DNA of 64,000 bases from Ctenosaura bakeri (lineage: Eukaryota > Chordata > Lepidosauria > Squamata > Iguanidae), in NCBI GenBank assembly GCA_948474755.1, contig CAOLHI010000610.1:496001-560000 (forward strand), read 5' to 3'. Position numbers and translations under genes: made by a program. Below, piece by piece: positions 9,801 through 23,700 of this stretch. The stretch's first letter is position 1. Every line of letters begins with the position of its first letter. A model generated the notes under the pieces. It saw only the letters and a list, made by a program, of their open reading frames with translations, was not told where the DNA came from and ran no database searches.

Positions 9801-11722
9801 TGTCTGCCACATCTTCAAATTTAGCTGTGAGGGTGAGTGGTTTGTTTTTGTTTTGTTTTGTTTTGTTTTTGCCATTTACTTCCTTAATGTACTCTTCAAA
9901 ATGGGAAAGGGGAGAGTTTGGGTGATTTTTTGTATAACAGAATCCTTTTTTGGTTGAAAGCTGATTGCCAAATAACTAAGAGCATTTGGGTATTTAAACA
10001 GATACAGTTTTTGCTACCAAAACTAACTGTATGTACCCTGTTCTTTAAGTTGTTCCAGGGCCTCAACCGCCTTAATCCAGTCTTGCTGGGTGGAGTTACA
10101 TTCCAACAACTTTTGGAGGGTGGCTTTTGTCCAACCTTTTTTCATGTAATGGTTACACCCATGCATGGAAGAAAGGATCGGACAGATGGTAGAAATACAC
10201 ACACACATATATAGAGGGAATGAGTGGCTATATGGTACAGAGTTGGGCCAAAGGGCTGTGAGATCGAAGAGTGTGTCATTTCTGTGCAAAGTTCAAAATT
10301 GGATAGAAAATAAGCCCAGTGGGTTGGATGCAGATTTAATCGTATTTAGAATACACCCATTGAAATTAAGGGAACTATAGTTGTGACTAGAGCAGTGATT
10401 GGTATTAATGTCATATCTTTAGATATAGAATGGGATGTAAATACTCTAATGAATCAATAAATAAAATTAATTTAACTTTGCTATGCTAACTTAAAACTTC
10501 TTGAGGGAAAGAAGAATTTAGTTGCAGACAAACCAAAATCTTAAGCTGTCCAACTATTTGCATATTTATGAATAACTCTGCAGATGGAGATGATGAATTT
10601 ACTGGCTTTGAGTTTTCAGCTGTCATACATCATGGTCATACTCAAGTGTGTAAACTGCAAGGAACAAAAATGTATGTTGCTCCAGTGCCATTTATTTTTT
10701 ATGGTTCTTCGAGTGGTCATTCAGTTGTAATATTTTTGTACACAAGATAATGTGAGCTTTAGCTTGCTTTTTTTCACATTGGTTATCTATTGTTCTCCTA
10801 TCCACTGAGTAAGGAGGATTGTATTGTTATTTGCCATCAAGCCAGTTTTGACTTATGGCAACTGTTTGAATGAAAGAGCTCCCGGGTGCTCCAGTTACCA
10901 GCTGCCCTACTGAGGTTTTGTAAACTCAGGGCTGTGAGTTCCTTGATTAAATCAAACTGCCTGTAGTGCAGCTTTCCTATTTTCCTGCTGCCTTCTAATT
11001 TACTGAGCATTCGTGCAGAAAGGCCCATTGTCTTTCCCAGGGACTTGCATTGTCCCATGTTACGTCCAAAGTAAAACAGCCTCAGCTTTGTAATCTTCAC
11101 TTCTAGTGACTTCAGGCTTGGTTTCCTCTAAGACCATTCATTTGTCTTTTATTCTTCTCTAGCACCACCTTTCAAATTGTTTTCATCCTGTCAGCTTTCT
11201 GGCAGGAAAGCTAGCATAGCACAGTGGTTTGAGCATTGGATTATGGCTGTGGAGACCAGGGTTCGAATCCCTACTCAACCATGGAAACCCACTGGGTGAC
11301 CTTGGGCAAGTCACACTCTCTCAGCCTCAGAGGAAAGCAAATGCAAGCCTCCTCTGAGCAAATCTTGCAAAGAAAGCCGCATGATAAGTTTGCTTGCAGG
11401 TTGCCATACATCAGAAACAACTTGAAGGCACACCATGACAGTGACAACAACAACAGCAGCAGCAGTTTTCTCAAGTTCAGATATATCGTAATAGATATAT
11501 TATGTGGTTAATCAAAGTTGTGGTTAATCAAGAGCTTCCAGGCCCTCTTCCCCAGTAAGATAAAGTTAACACGGGGTAGCATCCCATGTCTTTACTGCTG
11601 CCAGTGGACCAGTAAATTCCAGGGGAAGCAGATAGGGCTGATATCTCTTTCTCATTGCAATCACTATGCATCCCAAAAACTCAGTGTGGATAGCTGGGGG
11701 GAAACTTTCTGGAGATGGTTTT

Positions 11723-11755
<33 letters not shown>

Positions 11756-14700
11756 TGCCATAGGTCGAAAACAGGGAAGATACATATGGGAACTTGTTCA
11801 GATAGCCTACCCCAAGCCATTTGGGACTTTCAATTGTATTAAAATGGTTGTATAAAGTCAAGTCTTTCAGATGTTCCTGCTTCTTCCATCAGCTGATTAA
11901 ACTCAGCAGTTTTTCAAAGGGAGTGGGATTCCCATGCTCTTCCATACGTTGAATTTCTGCCCTTTTCTTCCATTAAATGATAATTTCATACAACTCACTG
12001 TAACATTGAACTATCTAGTGGGGAGAGGCTTCATTCTGGTTATTTGTTATTCCTTTGTTTTTAAAGTAGGGATTACTCTGTCAGTAATTCTGGAGTCATT
12101 AAATGCATCCAGTCCTTGAAGGCCCAGCATGGCTATTATTATGGTTAATGGGGCACTTTCAGTAATGGAAGACAAGTGCTGAAGCAATCTGTTTCTTGAT
12201 CCAGACACTGCTCTGCCTCTTTCCTCTTATGATTGGACACCATGAAATGGCGTAGCAGAAATTCTGATTGTTCCCTTGTACTGTTAGGCTGAACTCTCCA
12301 CAAACCTATTTGTGGAACATCAGATTATTGGGGAAAGGAATTAGGAAAATTTACTCAAGAAAAACATATCTCATGTTTTCCTACTTGTAAGAAGTTTTTG
12401 CTGGGAGATACTCTTTCTGGTGCCTTCAGCTAACTAAATTGTGTACTTCTACAAAGTATTCCCACCTTTTTTTCCATTACATGATAAGTCTATCAACTCA
12501 ATCAAACACCTAGTCTATTAATAGCAAAATTTGAGTTGGAGGGGTCATTACTAGAGCATGTGTTTTTCACATATCAGGTAGGTAGAGCATGTATCATATC
12601 TCAAGCAGGTAGCAAGCCTGGAAAAAACTTCTGCTTGACACTATGGAGAGTTATTGCCAATTATAGTAAACAGTACTCAGTCATTGCAAGCTAGTAGTTT
12701 GATGATATAGGGCAACTTAAATAAAAGGCATTGTGTAAATAAATAAATAATTTAAATAAAGCCATTATGTAGATAAATGAGAAGTACTTACAGACTCTGT
12801 TGCAGTCGTCACTTACAATGTACTGCCTTTTGTGTAAGATTTAAATTGAAAGGCTATTGTTACCTTAATTAGTTTGAAAATTTTCTGAAAGCAGAGATAG
12901 AGTTACACAGAAGGAGGAAATTTATCCAGCGTACATTTAAGAAGTATGGGCTGGTAGAGATAGCATTGATATAAACTGTAAAGATAACTAAACTTTTTCT
13001 ATGCTTTGCCTACAGTTAAGGTGGATGGCTGCAACAAACTTTTTGCATGGGACAGGGCATCACAGAGAAGGCTTTAGAAAAATAATTACATTTGCCCTTT
13101 GAACTGACAGTTCCTAATTCTTTAGGACATAGCCTGAAATATCTTTGTACTGAAAATGATATAAATTGGGTACTGTTCTCAGAAAATATCAACATAACCT
13201 TTAAGGCACAGGATCTGTGTTGACAGAAAATAACATGAAAACTTACCTGATGTCAAAAGAGGGTATTTTGAAAAAGATCTTCAAAATCCATAGTTACCCT
13301 TCTGCCTTAATTTTTCCCTCTGTTTTGTTTCTACTAGAGGATCCGAGGCAGGAAAGCAACACTAGATGAAATCCAGACAGTCCATTCAGAACATCATACA
13401 TTACTATACGGAACCAGCCCCCTGAACCGGCAAAAACTTGACAGCAAGAAATTACTAGGTATGCTCTCTAGCATATTGCACAGTTTTGATTTGTTTGGTG
13501 CAGAATTTGTGTTTAAACCAGAAAATATATACAAGGATGTATTTTGGGATATAGTAGTAAAGGGAAGAAAATTTGGACTTAGTACAGGAAGAAAGATGAG
13601 TGTCTGTTATTATCTTGTTCTCTCATTTTGTTTCACAGGTCCCCTTACTCAGAAGATGTACACTGTCCTTCCATGTGGTGGAATTGGGGTTAGTATCTTT
13701 CTTAAACACAGTTTGGAAGTATCTAGTTACAAACGACAAGTTAATTGTTATTAATGCCTTTTCCTACTATCCAAGGGTAGATTACATTAGAACTGTAATT
13801 TATGGAAATATAATCTCCACTGGTTTGTAGTGTAACTGTTAAAAATTTATTTAAGTTTTTGTGGTGTAACTGTTAAAATTGTATTAAGTAGCAATTTTAT
13901 TAGTGTGAGATGTGGCCTCAATAAATGAAAGAAGAGGAATATCACATGGTTCATGTGCTGCATTGCACTCTGTCTCATGCTGCTGCTTCCTGCTCTGTTG
14001 TGAGTCTTGAGGTCACAATGAGGTGGACAGGAAAATAATGTTTTGTAATGCAGACCAACCATTTAATTGTTATTGAGAAATGGAAATTTTGTGTGCGTTT
14101 ATTTCATCCCTCCCTGGCAGCCCTCACCTTTTTTAAAACTTCTGAACTTTCCTAGCCCTGTGTTCCAGTTCTGGTCCTTGATTGCTTTTATCTACCTGTC
14201 TGTCTGTCTGTCTGTCCATACTTGCTTCAGTCAGACTGTTTTTATTCCACCTTTTCACTAAAAAGAATTCCTAAGGTAGTTTACAAATTTGAGCAGCACA
14301 CTGAAACAACAAATAAACAAACATAAAGAGTACAAAATAAACAACATTAAAAAGGGGAAATGGCAAAAGTAAAACACTTTGGCAAATGGTACATTAAAAT
14401 TTACTACTTTATGTCTACAGAAGGAAGTGTCTTTGAACATCTGTGGGATGGGCTGAGCTGGGCTTCCTTTGTCAGGGAGTCCAAAATTTAATTCCCTGCC
14501 ATGAGGAAGCCCCGTGGGATTGGAAAATTTACTTTTAGGACTACAGCTGCTAGAACCCTCCAGCCAGCATGGCCAGTAGCATACTTCTGGTCTTTTGTAC
14601 GTATAATAGCTTAAGATAGAGCAATAGTTATAACATTATCTCTCAGCTTACTTAACTGTACTTGCACTTAACAGCTTTGGTCTTTCTTTGCTTTGCCAGG

Positions 14701-17700
14701 AATCTTGGCAAAGACTTCTGTATTAACCTTCCCTGACCTTCCAGATGTCCATGCTGACAGGGAGTGATAGGAGCTGTGGTCCAACATTCCTGTAGGCCAC
14801 CAGACTGAGGAAGGCTGTTTTAGGAGATATGTTTTCCTCACTTCCCTTTGTGTTTATCTTTGAATGAAGGCAAACTGGATGGTGCTTCTTTTAGAACAAA
14901 GGCATCACTCTTCTCCCTTCCTTCACCCCTTAGCTTTTGCACATGCTCTGATCTGTACCCTCCATGGCAGGTTGACAGCGACACAGTGTGGAATGAAATG
15001 CACTCATCTAGTGCAGTCCGCATGGCAGTTGGCTGCTTGGTGGAGCTGGCCTTCAAAGTAGCATCTGGGGAGCTTAAGGTAAGTTATGCCTGATGTGTAC
15101 CTTCTCTGCATTGTAAACCTTCCCCACCTCTGAGCCCTACTGTCAAATAGAAATGCTGAAAGTTTCAAGAATTGCACTCATGTTAGCTTCTCTGGGTTTC
15201 AGCTTCTCTGTCAGTCAGTGCAGTCCTTGAAACACATTTCAGTTACTGTTAGAGTTGATAGATTCTCTGTTCCATTTTTAAGGTACTAATGTTTCTGGGC
15301 ATATGTACAGTGGGCAGCTTATAAAATGGATGGAGAGCCTTTGTTCCTCTGAGTATTTAGATTACAACTCATAGTATGTCTTTCTGTTGGCCCTCCTAGT
15401 TGGATCTAATGTGAGTTGTAGGCCAAACCATCTGGAAGGGCAAAGATTTTCCATTCCTGTTCTAGAAAAAAATTTGTGTTCAGTTCCTGAACAGATGTAG
15501 ATAACCTGCAGGAGGCTGTTTTGTGTGCGTCTTGGTACGTGGGCTAATGTAACCATCTAGCCTCCCACAGTTGCCCATCCCTGGTTCAGGGTTCAGATCC
15601 CTACTTAACCATGAAACAGTGCATGGCCTTGGGCCGATCACTATCTCTCAGCTTATCTCACAGGGTTATTGTGAAGATAAAATGTTGTAAAGGAAGGTCA
15701 TGTTTATGAGCCCCAGGAACTTATGAGAAGGGTGGCATAAAAAATGACATAAGTTAATATGGTAATAAACACATGAATTAATAAACATGTTTTTAAAAAT
15801 CTTTCATTCTGCAGAATGGATTTGCTATTATCCGACCACCAGGTCATCATGCAGAGGAGTCCACAGCCATGTGAGTATATAGCAAAAATGAGGAATATGA
15901 AGATATAGATTTGATACAGATATAAATACAAATATTTTCTTTTCTTTTGAGGATTTTTAGACAACATTAAAGGTAAAGTGAAGGGTTGGGCTTTACTTCT
16001 GTTCTTCCTATGGCAGTTCTTACCCTCTTCCATCTTGCAAATGCCCTGTTCTTAAAGAGCCTTTAAGAATGTTACTTGTCAGATCACATGCTTTCCAAAT
16101 TATTCCCCGGTATCTCCAGAAAGAGCAAGCCCCTCTCCCAATACTCCTTTCTGAAACTCTGAAAAGCCACTTTTGACACTACAGGGCTAGATAGATCCAT
16201 GTTTTAACTCAGTATAAGGCAGCTTCCTATAATTGCCTGTTTTCTCTTTGATTTCACAGGGGCTTCTGCTTCTTCAACTCTGTTGCCATAGCTGCCAAGC
16301 TTCTCCAGCAAAAACTTGCCATCAGCAAAATCCTCATTGTGGACTGGGTAAGAGTCAGTCTCACTCTGCACCTGTAATTACACTCACTTTCATATAATAT
16401 ACACAGGCATGCAGCCTCATTCAGAGCTTAGCATAGTTATTTTTGGGGGCTGTCAACTCACACAGGCTCCCAGCTACCATGGCCACTGACCCTGTTGGCT
16501 GGGGGTGAGGAATCTGAGACTTTTGTAGTTCCTCAAAGTAATTTCACTAAACTTTGCCTTCCCTGCTCTCATGCTTCTGCCTTCAGTTGAAAGTTGAAAC
16601 CTGGAATGTCTGAGAGCAACCCAAAGCAATCCACAAAGCTTTTGTTATTACCAAAATTGACACCACTAAGTTTCAGTGTATAGCTAAAGTCCAGAGTTTT
16701 TAGGTTTTTCATTTTGTAGACTTTGTAGTGTACTAGTACCCATACCACCCTATTAATCAGTTTCTACTTAGTTATGGATGGAGTTAAATCTGATGCCAGT
16801 AAACCTCTGTCTTCAAACATGGGTTGCCAGTGAATACCTTGAGAGTAGATTTTCCCCTACAGGGGCCCTCTGGATGTGTTGTGACTACCATTTATATACC
16901 TTTACTGCTGTGGAGTCCCAGTGGTGAAATACCTTCCCCTTAGAGGCCTGCCTAGTCCCAGTGCTGGCTTCGTTCAAGCTGCCAGGTGAAAAGCATGGTT
17001 CTGTTAATTCAGGGCCCAATTGATTTCATCCAAAGTGGTACACGTGTGTGGTTTCACATTGTTTAAAGTTCTCTTAATTGGTTTTAAGCTCTCTTTTTTC
17101 AAACTGTGGTTTCAGCGTTGGACTGTGACCCTGGAGACCAGGGTTTGATTCCCCACTTGGCCATAGAAACCCATTGGGTGACCTTGGGCACATCACACAC
17201 TCCGGAAAACCCCTTGATAGGTTCACCTTAGGGTTGCTGTAAGTTAGAAATGACTTGAAGGCACACAACAAGAACAAGATATCTAATATCCTTTTAGTAA
17301 AGAGAAAGCTGGTTTAGGAACTGTAGGAATATAGGGTACAGCAGTCATCTTTTTAAGGGGCACCTCATGCAATCACATTCCACTGTATGGGGGGCATGGG
17401 AAGGCAGATTAGGAAATTTCCAGACCTGATTGATACGTCATTCTTATTGATATGTTGTACTTATTGATACATCATTCTCATATCTCTGTCGTTTCCATAC
17501 CTAATCTGGCCCATTTGCAAAGACTTGACATTGATACATTGATTTAGTATACTTAGCTTCCATTCAGACAGTTTCCCATTCAGACACTGATTGCATCCAG
17601 ACAGATGGCAAACTGGTTTTATCTGCCTTGGGACTGATGTACCTATAGGCTTCTCTGCCTGTTGGTTTGACACGCCTTCTGAGTTTGCTGTGCTTGTACC

Positions 17701-20700
17701 AGTGACTTGAGCATGACCCTGTCAGCCTTTTGTGCCAGTTATAAGATCTTTTATCATCCCCCTTTCATCTAACTGAGGAATGGGTAAACTGAAACTTGTT
17801 TACTGCTGCAGCCCCCAGGGCTTTTTTTCAATCTCCCAAGGGCTTGGTTTCTTTTTCCCTCCCCTTTAATCTGAAAAATGTCCTCTAGTTGGATTCTGGT
17901 TTGCCTCCAGGTTGAAATGTAATCTCTTCTGAACTTAAAAAAGCCTTGACGCAAAAAAATATAATGAAATTTCTCCCATGCCCCCTAGTAGATATGATGG
18001 ATCATTTTGAGTTTTTTTTTTTTAAAGAAAAAAAGGGAGATCCTATGGGGTGCCAGTGCTGTTGCCCAACTTGTGGCAGTTGTACATTCTTTATCTAACC
18101 TAAACCAGATAAGTTCCTTTGGGTTTAAATGTCTGGCTTTTGGTTCATATTCGTAAATGTCTTGAGAATCCCATCCAAGAGACTTCCTGTTGTCTTCCAG
18201 TTGGGTCTTTCTTTTGTCTTGATTGGCTTGGGGAAATGTGACCTTATTCGCTAATTTGTTTATTGCTTTGCTCTGTTAGGATATCCATCATGGCAATGGC
18301 ACCCAACAAGCATTCTACAGTGACCCCAATGTGCTATATGTCTCTCTCCATCGCTATGACAATGGCAATTTTTTCCCTGGCAGTGGAGCTCCAGAAGAGG
18401 TAAGTGTACATTTTTATTTAACTCTAGTGCTTGACTTTGTAATATGTAAGAAATGCTGGAGGTGAAGCTAGTTTACACTCCTGAGGACTCTCCCTAGCTC
18501 AGAAAACTGGATTATGATTATTTTTCTTCAAGCAAAAGCTTGCTAAAATCCACGTGGAAATTGGAACTGAGTACATGTCCAAGCAAAGGCAGAGGGGAAT
18601 GTGGAGCTTGCCTGGTAACAAGTGGGGAAAAAAACCCTACATGACCACCTGTGTAAGAAGGGACATTAGTATTTCCCCAAATAGCTCTGCAAAAGAAAAA
18701 GGAGTCACAGAAAGGATTAGATGAACATAGCTTGGAAATGTTAAGTTTTCAGGGCTACAACTCTCAGAATCTTCCAGCCAGCATGGATAGTAGCCATGAC
18801 ATCTAGGAGCTTCTGTGAGTTTTCATTTTAAAAAAATTTAAAGAAATGTCCAGATTCTGCAGATGATGATTATCTCTGCTGGGGATGCTGTAGCTGGAGT
18901 TCCTGCATTAAGCAGGGGCTTGGACTTGATGGGCTATGGGGCTCCTTCCAACTCTGTGATTCTGTGATTATCCAGTACCACAGACTGAGAGGGGAGTTAA
19001 TTCATCCTCCCAACTCCCTGCCCTGCACTTTTGAGAGAGACAGCTATTTTGTGTTGGGAGAGATTTTGCAGCCCAGATGCCAAGAAGAAAGGATAGTGGC
19101 TGAAACATTTTCATGGAATGGTGCAACTCTGGAGCTTTTTAATTTCCAGAGTAGATATCTGCATGTTCCCTTCTCTCCTACCCCCTGTATTTTGAAGCTG
19201 GCTAGTATTGTCCCCAACAGATGCGCTACTCACTGCTGCCCAGGTGCAGAGCTTGGAAAATTACTTTTAAAAAGTAATTTGTTCCCTTTATTCACCATAG
19301 TATTTGAAAAATAACTTGATGCTCTTACTTATTACTGACTGAAAAGTAACTTATTTGTTATGTTACTTGTTTCACTCCTTGTTGCCGTTCTGTAACTTTT
19401 CTGCTATTGTTCTGAGGAAGAAAAACTTAGGATTGATAATATAATTGCATGACACTGCATTCCTGTCAAAATGCCTCTAAAAATGCCCTTGAGAGTAACT
19501 TTTGAAAGTAACTAGAAATTGTTACTTTTTGCAACAGTGAAATAACTTCACACTCACTTATTGTGCTTTTGTGTTGCACCCTTTTTACCCTCCACAAATT
19601 AACTAGTTACAGGTGGCTATATTACTTGTGACTCATTGCCTCCAGAGCTCTGCCCTGGTGCCTGTCCTGCTTTTTTTTGCTCTGTGGTTCTGCATTCCCA
19701 CTGAAATCTGTTTGCATGAAGTGCCCCTGTCCTGGATTTATGCCATTACTACCTTTTGTTCCCTCCCACCGGCAGCTCTGTGAATGGCCTAAGTGGTTAC
19801 CGAGGGCCAGCTTTTGTTACCTGTGAGGTTTCTGTCTTCCAGGTCGGCAGTGGGATGGGTGTAGGTTACAATGTAAACATTGCCTGGACTGGCGGAGTGG
19901 ATCCCCCCATTGGTGACGTGGAGTATCTGACTGCCTTCCGGTAGGGCTGCCAGTGCTTGCTATCCATAGTGGGGCTTGAGTGGGGCTTTCTCCAGCATGG
20001 GTGCCCGCATAATCTCTCGTGCCACCATATTCTTTCCAACAACAATGTATGAAAGAGAAGCCCATATGAGGGTGGAGAGGTTTGTCATGGTTGTAGCCCA
20101 TGACTGGTACAGTGGTCACCAAAGCCTGTTCTGTTAGACAAGGCTAGCCTGTTGCAGCCATTCCCAGAAGTTACTCCTGGCGCATGGGTGTGCACATAGT
20201 GGCTTGCTGTCTCCTTACCTCTTTCCTCTTGAGATCCCTTCTATGTAGCCGGCTAGCCTGCTTCACACAGTGTGCCAAGCAAAACATAAGCAGAGCCAGA
20301 CCCCTGACATTTCACAGTTGAAAATTTGGGGGGGGGGAATTATTTAGTTCAAGGACCTGCTTCATTTATTTGAAGAATTTTGTTTTTATCCTGCTCCATA
20401 GCAAAAAAGATTCTTGGAGTAGCTGACCTATCTAATATATAAAAGTCAAGGCTTGTCTGTTTGTCCATGTCAAGTGAGAAGACCTCATATGATTGACTGC
20501 CTGTGAAGATTCTGTGGAATCTTGGAGTTTGCAGTTTAGGGAGGGTCCTTTAGAATTCTCAGGCAGAGAGCTCTTGAGCCTAGCTGGTTGTTATGGAGAT
20601 GAGGCCTGGCAGCAAGGAGGAGGAGAGCAGTGTATTCCCTCAGAAACCCAACCTCTGTATGTTAATAATTCTGAATACAGATTGGATTGGGGAATATGGG

Positions 20701-23700
20701 GGAAAGCAGTCAACTATGTCTGTCTTGAATAGGCTGGCCAGTTGCCATGGAGATGAGGCCTAGCACCAAGGAGGAGGGCAGTGTATTTCCCTCAGGAACT
20801 CAACCTCTGTATGTTAATAACATAATGTATGTTAATAATACAACATAATGGATTGGGGGATATGGGGAAAAGTTACAGGTACTGGACAAGACTGTTCAGG
20901 GAATTAGACACAGGATCTCATATCTTTCTAACAAGTATTACCTATGAGAAAATAAAATCCTGGGCAACGCCAGGTATATACGCTATAAGCAATAAAAGCA
21001 ATCCCTGTCCACAGGTTCATAATGCAAATAAGGCATACCACAGAAGAAAACAGGGACAGAATGGGTACAAGGGGAGTAGTCTTTCAGGAGAGCAGAACTC
21101 TTAGACTGGGTTTGCTTCTTATCCTGTCTCCTAGCCTGCTGGAATGGGTGCTGGTGATACTAGTGAGTAAGAATGCAGAGAGTTACTGCTTGTACACTAC
21201 TGCTCCTTACCCACAGTGAAAAGTAGTTGGCGTGCCTCTGACATGCATGTCTTAGGCCTGTTTCTTTTTGCTTTGATTTACCTTGCCTCTAGAGCAGGGG
21301 TGGGAACCAACCTGCAAGCTTTTTCTTTGTGGCCCCCCAGAGCATCGCAGGGGTCAAAAAAAAAAAATCTGCTCCAAAATGCCCTCTAGGGAGATATGGA
21401 AGACATCTCCATATTTAGAGGACCCCTCTTCTCCCCAAAGAGAATGAATGAAAGTCACTTCCTATTTACTTCTTGTTACAAACCTTTTTCCAAAAATGTT
21501 CAGAACTTTTTTTTTTGCCTAAAAATGGCCTATAATGTTCTCTGTGGGCTGTGGGGAATTTCCAGCATGCTTGAGAGCTGGGGGTGGGGCAATTTAGGCT
21601 TAGGAGAAGCTTTGAAACAAGAAGTAAATAGGAAGTGACTTCCATTCATTTCCTGATTTTAAAAAAAGGCCTCTCTTGAGCCTAAAATAGCTTAGGAATC
21701 TTCCAGAACATAGTGAAAATCCCTCCATGTCCCTTAGAAGGCATTTGGGTGCAAAAAAAAAAAATTTTTTTTTTTTTTGCAGGAACAGGTGTGCTGGGGG
21801 AGTTATAGTCCTCTAAAGGGCTAATGTCACCCCATTGGAGTCCATGTCTGCTCTATAAAAAGTTTCATGTAACTTAAGTTATGAGATGAATAGGACAAAA
21901 ATGGTGAAATGTTGCAGCATTAAAATATTGTTGAGATCACCAAGATAAGTATAGTTTTCCTGTCCTTTATCAGTCCTTTTCTTGATCCTGAAAAGATTCC
22001 AGAAGGCAAAACACCAAAATAACCTTGAGCATCTTGAAGATATCCATGAAACCTTACACTGTAGTAAGTTTATCAGTCTCTAAGGTGCCACCAAACACTT
22101 TGGTTGTTCTTCACCCCAACATGGATACTTTCCTAGAAATTGCTTCCAAGAGGTGTCACGATAGAGTCACATCCCTTAACTTGTATGGTTTTCAGAAATG
22201 GGAGTTGATTTTATCAGCATATTCAGAAAGCTGTAAAGAGGCAGGTGGAAAGAATGATATGGCTGGGATGTCTGAGAGGTAGGGTGATAGACTGTTTGAT
22301 GCTGGTGTGTTGCTGTTGCTTCCTCCTCCTCAGAGAAATCTGAGGGCTACTTTGTGTCCTCCCAGGACTGTGGTGATGCCAATAGCCAATGAGTTCTCCC
22401 CAGACGTGGTCCTCGTTTCTGCTGGCTTCGATGCTGTAGAGGGACACCTGTCCCCACTGGGTGGATATTCTGTCACAGCCAAATGTGAGTGTGGGATGCA
22501 TGGGGAGGGAGGGGTGGCTTCTGCCTTCATTTGAAAAGAATCAGCCACTCACCTACAGGTGAGGTAGGAGCTGCAGAACAGTGTCCCAGCTGAGCAGAGG
22601 TGTGTATTTACCAGAAATGACATAGGCTAGTGTTGTGTGATATTTAACACTCCACTTGTCTTTTCATTCTGTAGCTCAAGACAGTATACACAACATTCCT
22701 AGGTGGTCTTCCATCTAGGTTCTGGCCATACCCAGTCCAACTTTTTGCTTCATGTAGGTTGTACCAGTTATCAGTAACCTGCAGCTGTGAGGATGCACAC
22801 AGCTAACAGGCTGATATGGTGGTGCCCATGTGCCACCTTGGATCTCATGCTGAGGAAAGATGGGGGCAATCAGTCAGTCAATCAATCAATCATTCAGTTC
22901 TGCAAGAGTGATCTGTCTTGTCTCCAGCAACACATTAAGTGGTGAGGAAGAGGAAAGACTGGAAGAGTGAATAAGAGGAAAAAGGATCTCACGTACACTC
23001 TGGCCTTTTGCATAACTAGCTTCAGCATAACCTGCCATGCACATGCATTACCCCAAGATTACATTGGCCTCTACATAAGCAAAGGATACCATTTTTAATG
23101 CTTCTTTAAGATGAGGGATGGGCAAAGTGCAGTATGCACTCCAATTTCCCCTATGTTGGGGATTTTAAAAGGTTTTTTTTTTTTTTGCTCCAGTGTTGTG
23201 TGTAAAGTGAGTGCTGCCTTCTAAACCCCTAAAAGTGCCCTGAAATTAATAAAAGAAAGAAACCAGAAATGGATTCCTGACCACTTCTGGTTTGAATTTT
23301 TATTTAAAAAAAGAATCTGTGGCATTTCTGGGGCTACTGTAGTCTTGGAGGTGATTGCTTTGCAGAGGGGTTCAGTTTCCAAACCCAGCTGCTTTTGACA
23401 GTAACAACTGGATGAGTTTTCTCCCAAATCTGCACAGGCAGAAGAGCTCTTGAGATCCATAAATATAAATTGTCCAGATAGTTAGGCTGAAGATGGAGGC
23501 AGGTAGGCAAGACCAGGTTGCATGTTGTAAGAGTTGATGCATTAGGGGACCTGGGAAGAATTTCACTGATTGAACTGAATGGGAGGAGGGATACATTGCT
23601 AAAGCAGGCTTCCTCAACCAAGTGCTCTCTGCCATGCATCCTGAAGTCCTGAAGGTCCTGAGTTGGACTACTTATGTACTCAGAGGAGCAGCTGCTCTTC

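Larger units (their letters stand above)
8977..13337 (+). other. HDAC5 intron, 4.4 kb, repeat-bearing
   Basis: Contains a TTTTG-rich repeat (9844-9871), a 19-nt match to the DIRS terminal repeat (10702-10720), an RTE LINE 3' fragment (10820-11165), a CORE-SINE (11209-11460) and a GAAA microsatellite (11723-11754). No exon-like sequence was found. Confidence 0.65.
19941..22365 (+). other. HDAC5 intron, 2.4 kb
   Basis: Contains the Helitron-like element (20431-20986) and a hAT-like dispersed repeat (about 21297-21835). No exon-like sequence. Confidence 0.6.

Noticed and set aside
11209..11290. tRNA gene because of A and B box motifs
   Set aside because: Followed by the CORE-SINE core and tail, with no intact cloverleaf.
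22333..22365. Alternative acceptor 32 nt upstream of an HDAC5 exon
   Set aside because: It would shift the frame; the downstream CCCAG fits conserved protein and phase.
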